From positions 12,838,476 through 12,902,475 of the forward strand of contig CM055092.1 of assembly GCA_029204225.1 (NCBI GenBank): 64,000 nt of DNA, written 5' to 3'. This document shows positions 57,875-64,000 of the stretch, in pieces. The notes under the pieces were generated by a model that searched no databases, was not told where the DNA came from, and was given only the letters and a program-made list of their open reading frames with translations. Position numbers and translations under genes: made by a program. Numbering within the stretch: position 1 is the first letter of the stretch; every line of letters starts with the position of its first letter. Source of the DNA: Diphasiastrum complanatum (Eukaryota; Streptophyta; Lycopodiopsida; Lycopodiales; Lycopodiaceae).

Positions 57875-58350
57875 ATATAACTGCGCCTAGGTCCCTCTAT
57901 TCGCTATTCGAATCGACAACTGCACCTGCGAACAAGCAGATCCGCAGCAGCAGCAGCAGCAAAAATTACATAACACAGAAAAAATACTTCTTGGATCAAG
58001 TTAAACAAGCAAACCCAATTCCTGAATTCACAGCCAAATCTACCCAAAACACCTCTGCATTCACAGCGTGCAAGAAATGAAAGCGTTTCGAGGCGTGGAT
58101 CGGAAGACAGGAACCTGTGCCCGAAAGAAAGCCGGAGCAGAATTGGCAAGAGCATGGGAGTCCCCACAGGGTGGACGCTGACCTAAAAGGGGGCGATTTG
58201 CACTGTGAAAGAGGGGGAAAAGAGAGGAGGATCTCCAGAGGGGAGAGGGAGAGGGCATAGAGAGCCGATCAGCCGCAGCAGCAGCAGCAGCAATCGAGAA
58301 AGCACGACGATGCGCTCATGCATTCGCAGTCATGGAGAATCCACCGCGCA

Positions 58351-58397
<47 letters not shown>

Positions 58398-58800
58398 AAA
58401 AAATACACCGAAAAGAAAAAAAAGAGTGAAACAAAGAGAAAGAGAGGGCGATGTGACCTACTAGCACTTCGTCTCCCGAGCACTTGGATGCTAGCCACGT
58501 GTCATATTCTCCACGTGTAGACTATCTCACCGTCGATTCTAGAGACGTGGCAGAATTTGAGTCTCATCTTTGTAATCCAACGGTGGGGTCTCAAAGTGAT
58601 CCGTGACATTAAGACACACTAAGGCCAGAGAGAGAGAGCGGGGAGCTTTAGGGTACAAATAAGACAAGGGCCAGGGCCTTGAAGGCACGATGCGTTTAGC
58701 GCCCCACCACTTGGATGCTGGCCAAGGAAAGGATTTTCCACGTGTCATCTTTTAGATGGTTAATTTTGAGAGCGTGGCGACATTTGATTGCTTTGAGAAT
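57875..58800 (-). promoter_or_regulatory. eIF4G 5' leader and promoter region
   Basis: Upstream of the ATG is a GC-richer leader. A probable 5' UTR intron ends at GTTCGCAG (57,926), though its donor is undecided. The leader holds CTG/GCA triplet runs at about 57,943-57,960 and 58,272-58,292, and a (CT)n tract at 58,387-58,354 on the transcribed strand, a common feature near plant start sites. Three CACGTG boxes (58,496-58,501, 58,512-58,517, 58,739-58,744) lie further upstream. No clear TATA box was seen. The transcription start cannot be fixed from sequence alone. Confidence 0.55.
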
Positions 58801-58820
58801 ATCTAACGGTAGCGATTTAG
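58470..58820. repeat. Diverged promoter duplication carrying CACGTG boxes
   Basis: The phrase cacttggatgctagcca near 58,481 and cacttggatgctggcca near 58,709 begin two similar blocks. Both include ccacgtgtcat, a pyrimidine-rich step and a cgtgg..a.attTGA element. The period is about 228 bases with many differences. Confidence 0.55.
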
Positions 58821-59654
58821 CATACCCAGGTATGAGCCCCCAGCCTCCATGCCCATACATATGACGTGGCATTCAAGGGCCATTGCATGGGTGAGGGTAG
58901 GCCTATTTGGCCAGGGGCTAGTGGCTGCTGCACAAGGAGTGCGTGCCCCTTTGCTTTTCTTATTATTGGGTTATCTACCCAAGCATACCACAGTGTCTAT
59001 TTTTGTAGCTAGATTTTAAATGGAAGGATTTGCTAATATCTCAATGGGCTGAGAATGGAAATAGGCCCCCCCCCCCCCCCCACCCATCCAAAAAAAAGTG
59101 GTGAGTTGGTGAAGCCCTCTTTTCCTCTTCTTGAGGTCGGCACTTCACATTAATGAGGACATATGAGAGAAAGAAGAATGGTAATAAGCTGTTCTCAAAC
59201 GCCTAACATAACGCACACCATCTAATTAAGTGATTCTTTGATATTCTAACAAGCAAATTTGCCTAGATTTTTTGTTCTAATAGCTAAAAGCTAGAAGTCG
59301 GATATTACACAAGAAAAATGTCGATCATGTATTTTCATTGCTCCGTATATAGTCCTTTTCAATAAGGCATTATTATATAGACTCTTATCCTTTGTCGTGA
59401 TTGGGAGTATTTGATCCAAATGGAATATTTACATCATGAGGGGAATGCTTTTGAATAACATGTTCCCTTTAGTTCGTAGCTGCCAAAATATGTTTGAATT
59501 CAAAAATTTTGCCTTGACTACAAAAGCAAGGTATCCTTAATGTTTTGCTAAATACATTAATATGGCACACTTATAATAAGCTAGATTTTCTCTACTTTTA
59601 AAATTTTAATATTTGGATTTTTTTCAAATTTTTGAATTCTTGAATTTGTGATAG

Positions 59655-59705
<51 letters not shown>

Positions 59706-60556
59706 TAGATGGCTTTCACATTTCAATACACAATGCCTTTCATAGGCCTAAATCTCCTTCGAAATGGAAAAGAATTATTGGATGTCTCTTAAAGACCATC
59801 TTTGAAATTTTCCCTTCAAAAAAAAAAAATCAAATGAATAAGTCAAACCTATAAAGCAAACAAAAGATTTAAAATCTCTATGTAAATTTGTCATGAAGCA
59901 TATTCTAACGAATTTGAATCTCTCTGTACTCTGAAATATAGACAATAAACTAGCATATCAAGATTAATGTTGTAGAAACAATGCTCTTTCTTTAAACATG
60001 AAGATAAGGCCTTCAAATTATGACGTGTGGCCTCTCGCATGATTAGTATCCATTTGAAGCAATCTTATCTTTGCTACGTATAGGCTCATAGAGACTTTGC
60101 AAACACGTGCAACATGATCTTCTTCAATTTGTTATCTACCCATTATGGCGCAAGGATTAAATTCAAGCCAAAGATTATCTGGACACAAAAGTGCAATTTG
60201 TCACACCCTCTCACTCCCTTATCAGGAAAACAGTCATGGTTTCTCCCAACACCCAGTTCTTTTTGGATTTGATTGATGACTCCAACCCACTTGACACCCA
60301 ACTGCACTTACAAGTTGAAGCAGCAAGGGGTACACTAGCATCTCAATAAATTAGTCCACAAATACTAGATACACTTCCAATTCTTTCTTGAGCACATTCA
60401 CCAAATACATATGAAGCCACTGTTCCGAAAGGGTTTGAACATCCAGATAGCTTTGAAGAGGAAGATCCATAGGTCCATCTTCAACGGGTACCTATTCAAC
60501 ATTTGTACCTCCCAATTTTAAAGATGTCATAAGCATTCATCAATAGTTGGGAAAGA
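58821..60556. other. Unassigned region upstream of eIF4G
   Basis: No gene was recognised. It contains a C16 run (59,066-59,081) and (CT)n at 59,659-59,702. Confidence 0.5.
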
Positions 60557-61790
60557 TGACTCGGAAGATTATGGAGGATAAAGTGGTTGTTGATAAAAGA
60601 ATATCATATTTGGGCATAGAAAATATGCTCATGGCTCAAAAGCTAATCAAACTGAATAATAAGATGTTAGTCTCAAAGCAACATGAGCATAAAGTCGTTA
60701 CATAGCTTAAGGTCACAAAGAAACATGAAGAGGCACTCCAAGATAATCTTGCTCATTTGCAAGAAAGTTTGGCAAATGTGCAGGAGCAAGTGGAGAAGGT
60801 CATGTAGGAGGCTAATCAGCAAGTTCTTCTCCTTCAAGGACAGTTGGACTTAGCGCAATTGGAGAAGGAGAAGAAACTGAAGAAAGAAACATTTCGATCC
60901 AGCTCAACGGAGAAAGACACGAAGATCGAAAGGGTGGCGGATCTTCACGCTCCTTAGTACAAAGGAGATCAAAAGAAGTACAAAGAGGAGTACCACCTCC
61001 ACGGATGATGACAACATCAAATTTGGATACCGTTAGGACGTGCTTAGTCAACCGTTCTTGTAATCTCAGATCAGATTAAACCTTTTTCTCTCTATCTATA
61101 TAAATAGACAAAACACGAGAGAATAGGTTGGATTGTCAATTGGTTAAGTATCAACCAGAGCTAAGCACAGTATTGCTAGTCGAAGTCCGCTAGTTAGCGA
61201 GACACCGTTTTTTATTCGTGAGAGACATAGAGTCACTCACGTCGACGCGTTGGGTGGATCTGCCACACAGCGCTCAAGAAATTCACTAACAATACAACAG
61301 ATGTTATGCAAATGATTTTTTTATCTTGAATGGTATTGAATGTCTTGTTGTCTGATTGTTGTATGTTCGTTAGCAGTTGTTTATTCTTATTCCACATATT
61401 GGTTTCATCTTGTTGGATGCACAAATGAAATCACCAACCAAGCTCAAACAAGCACTAGATGATGTTGCGATTGAATGCAATAATCTTCTGGAATATACAA
61501 CTCATGCCAAAATGTCGACTTCTCAACATGAAATAAATTACTTGGTCCACAAAGTTGACAGTTACAAGAGCAACTTTGGTGGGATTCCAAAGTAAGTTCG
61601 ACAACTGTAAGTTGATAGATACTCAAAATTGGCAAAGGGCAGAGAGATTATCATAAAGTTCAAGCAAGAAACTGTTGAAGTTGCACAAAACATTCCTCCA
61701 GTCCAATTTTCAATCATGCCATAGTTTTTGTTGCAACACATTCAAACTGATCAAGGGGGTGATGATGGATTTGATACGTAAGATCAAGAA
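60557..61790 (+). pseudogene. Broken coiled-coil ORF, probably retroelement gag
   Basis: Plus-strand frames show heptad-rich, charged sequence broken by TAG codons, such as HEEALQDNLAHLQESLANVQ, EQVEKVM, then LLLQGQLDLAQLEKEKKLKK (60,730-60,890). After a gap comes KLKQALDDVAIECNNLLEYT and EINYLVHKVDSYKSNFGG (61,440-61,590). It stops just before an LTR at 61,799, on the same strand. That could make it the end of another element or an unrelated pseudogene. No specific family was recognised. Confidence 0.4.
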
Positions 61791-61798
61791 CAAGAAGT

Positions 61799-62418
<620 letters not shown>

Positions 62419-62422
62419 ATAG

Positions 62423-62440
62423 TGGCGTCGTCGTCGGGGA
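62423..62440 (+). other. Degenerate tRNA-Asp primer binding site
   Basis: TGGCGTCGTCGTCGGGGA differs from TGGCGCCGTTGCCGGGGA at three positions and directly follows the LTR end. Confidence 0.65.
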
Positions 62441-62785
62441 ACACCATCACTAGTCTTGCCTCATGGCACTTATTTTCTTCGTTATCACTCTCTTCTTCTC
62501 TAACCCGTTCATTTCATCAAAAAATCAGAATTTTAGATTGTTAGTATTAGTTAGGTGTGGATTAGATATAGTTTTGCATTTTTTTTGTGAATTTTGATTG
62601 CACGTGTTGTGGAGAGAGATTGAGAGGTGTGAGGCATCATATCCAAGCACTTAATCTCTTCCATAAATCCAAAAAACCCATAAAAATCCAAAAAAAAACA
62701 CTCTTTTTGGCAAACTGTCCAAAAAAAGAGCAAAAAAAATGTATAACAGATTTGATAAAGAACGCTAGTTGAAGGAGCCGGATGC
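62441..62785. other. Leader-like noncoding stretch
   Basis: No gene is seen. It follows the primer site and is A/T-rich with a poly-A-like run near 62,685-62,745, then copia pol begins abruptly. The sequence before and after may belong to different elements. Confidence 0.4.
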
Positions 62786-64000
62786 ATGATGGCACAGGCT
62801 CAATTGCCAGGTCAATTCTGGGTCGAGGCAATAGCTGCAGCTGTACACCTGCAGAACAGATCTACAATGACAGCGCTGGAGAATAAAACACCATATGAAA
62901 TGTGGACAAGCAGAAAGCCTGATCTGTCATACGTACGAGTGTTTGGATGTGCAGCATACAAGCACATTCCAAAGGAAAAGAGAAGCAAGCTAAATCCGAA
63001 CAAACAATCATGGTCGGCTACTCGAACGGAACACATGTGTACAAACTCTACGATCCAACCACAAAGAAGGTTTTTTTGAGCATAGATGTGAAGTTCGACG
63101 AGTCCACATTCCCTGGACTAAAAGACGAAAGAGGCCATGAGATCTTCACATTGTTGCCTATTCAAGAGGGAGATCGAGGACATACATCAAATCAGAATGC
63201 AGAGCCCTAGATTCCAGAGCAGCAGGAAGCAGAGGATCGACCCCACGAACAAGAAATGTTCAAGCAGTGACGAAACGAACCTCGACGGTCAACAAGACAA
63301 AGAAGACCCCCAGACCGCTATTCTGACAATCTTCAATGGAACGAAGACATGCAGTTCGAGTACTGCAGCTTCACAGAAGAGCCAGCAACATACCAAGAAG
63401 CTACCCAGAGTCTAGAGGGAGAATTTTGGATGCAGGAAATGTCAAAAGAGATCGAGTCGATGAGGCAAAACGAGGCATGGAGATTAGAGCCATTGCCAGA
63501 AAACAGGAAAATAGTCGACTGCAAGTGGGTATACAAGAAAAAGCTAAAATCAAATGGCACTATTGGCCGCTACAAGACAAGGCTCATCGCAAAGGGCTAC
63601 ACACAGAGATATGGTGTCGACTATTTTGACACATTCGTTCATGGTGAAGATGAAAAGCATAAGGCTACTCCTTGCATACGCCACACAATACAATCTGAAA
63701 ATTCACCAGATTGACGTGAAAACAGCCTTTCTCCACGGAGATCTAGAGGAGGAAATCTTCATGAAGCAACCTGAAGGCTATGAAGACCCCGACAAAAGAC
63801 AATATGTCTGTCAATTTCAGAGATGCATCTATGATCTAAAATAGACATCACGGGCCTGGTACAAAAAGCTTGATGGTCTTCTGAAGTCTCTAGACTTCAA
63901 CCCTACTCAACCAGACTGTAATGTCTACATCAAAAGAGTAGGAAAAGATTTTGTTATACTGACCATTTTCGTGGATGATTCGTTGATGATAGGAAATTCC
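62786..64000 (+). pseudogene. Ty1/copia pol fragment: integrase end to RT, cut by window edge
   Basis: Plus-strand frames read GQFWVEAIAAAVHLQNRS, KTPYEMWTSRKPDLSYVRVF, KHIPKEKRSKLNP and MVGYSNGTHVYKLYDPTTKK (end of integrase). The RT follows: EEPATYQEATQSLEGEFWMQ, DCKWVYKKKLKSNGTIGRYK, RLIAKGYTQRYGVDYFDTF, IHQIDVKTAFLHGDLEEEIF, MKQPEGYEDP and TIFVDDSLMIGNS at the edge (catalytic FVDD for the usual YVDD). At least four frameshifts (near 63,010, 63,200-63,340 and 63,640) and a TAG at about 63,842 disable it. Confidence 0.9.

Overview
This is eukaryotic DNA from a land-plant nuclear genome. It is AT-rich, full of decayed Ty3/gypsy, Ty1/copia and LINE retroelements, and dotted with long (AG/CT)n microsatellites. 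I see one cellular gene. It lies on the minus strand, begins with an ATG at 57,874 and ends with a TGA at 15,387. It encodes the long form of translation initiation factor eIF4G. The reading frame was assembled from 13 exons whose splice phases all fit, giving 6,660 nt and 2,219 residues. The N-terminal exons match plant eIF4G closely. The largest exon (48,943-53,897) carries the eIF4E-binding motif and the MIF4G domain, and the next two finish the MA3 domain, where flowering-plant eIF4G proteins normally stop.

The main result is that the gene does not stop there. Six small exons further down the same strand (33,042 to 15,387) encode a complete C-terminal W2 (third HEAT) domain. This is the domain that animal eIF4G uses to bind Mnk kinase and that is absent from Arabidopsis and wheat eIF4G as I know them. 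These exons are separated by large introns (14.9, 9.5, 4.2 and 3.1 kb) and would be missed by ORF-based annotation. A third HEAT domain, together with transposon-filled introns of about 10 kb, suggests a non-flowering plant such as a fern, lycophyte or bryophyte. That placement is inference only.

Layout. 1-3,210: 5' half of a minus-strand gypsy element (gag with in-frame stops, tRNA-Asp primer site, LTR). 4.2-8.5 kb: unidentified broken ORFs. 8.8-10.0 kb: two copia fragments. 11.3-13.6 kb: LINE fragment. 15.4-57.9 kb: eIF4G. Intron 10 holds a LINE with an inverted 5' part. Intron 7 holds a copia fragment, an internally deleted gypsy element with both LTRs, a pair of inverted LTRs of another family, and a second LINE. 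57.9-58.9 kb: eIF4G leader and promoter with three CACGTG boxes. 60.5-61.8 kb: broken coiled-coil ORF. 61.8-62.4 kb: LTR containing 62 CT units, followed by a tRNA-Asp-like primer site. 62.8-64 kb: decayed copia pol.

No tRNA, rRNA or CRISPR array was seen. All boundaries come from reading the sequence by eye. Transposon edges without a stated motif are approximate.
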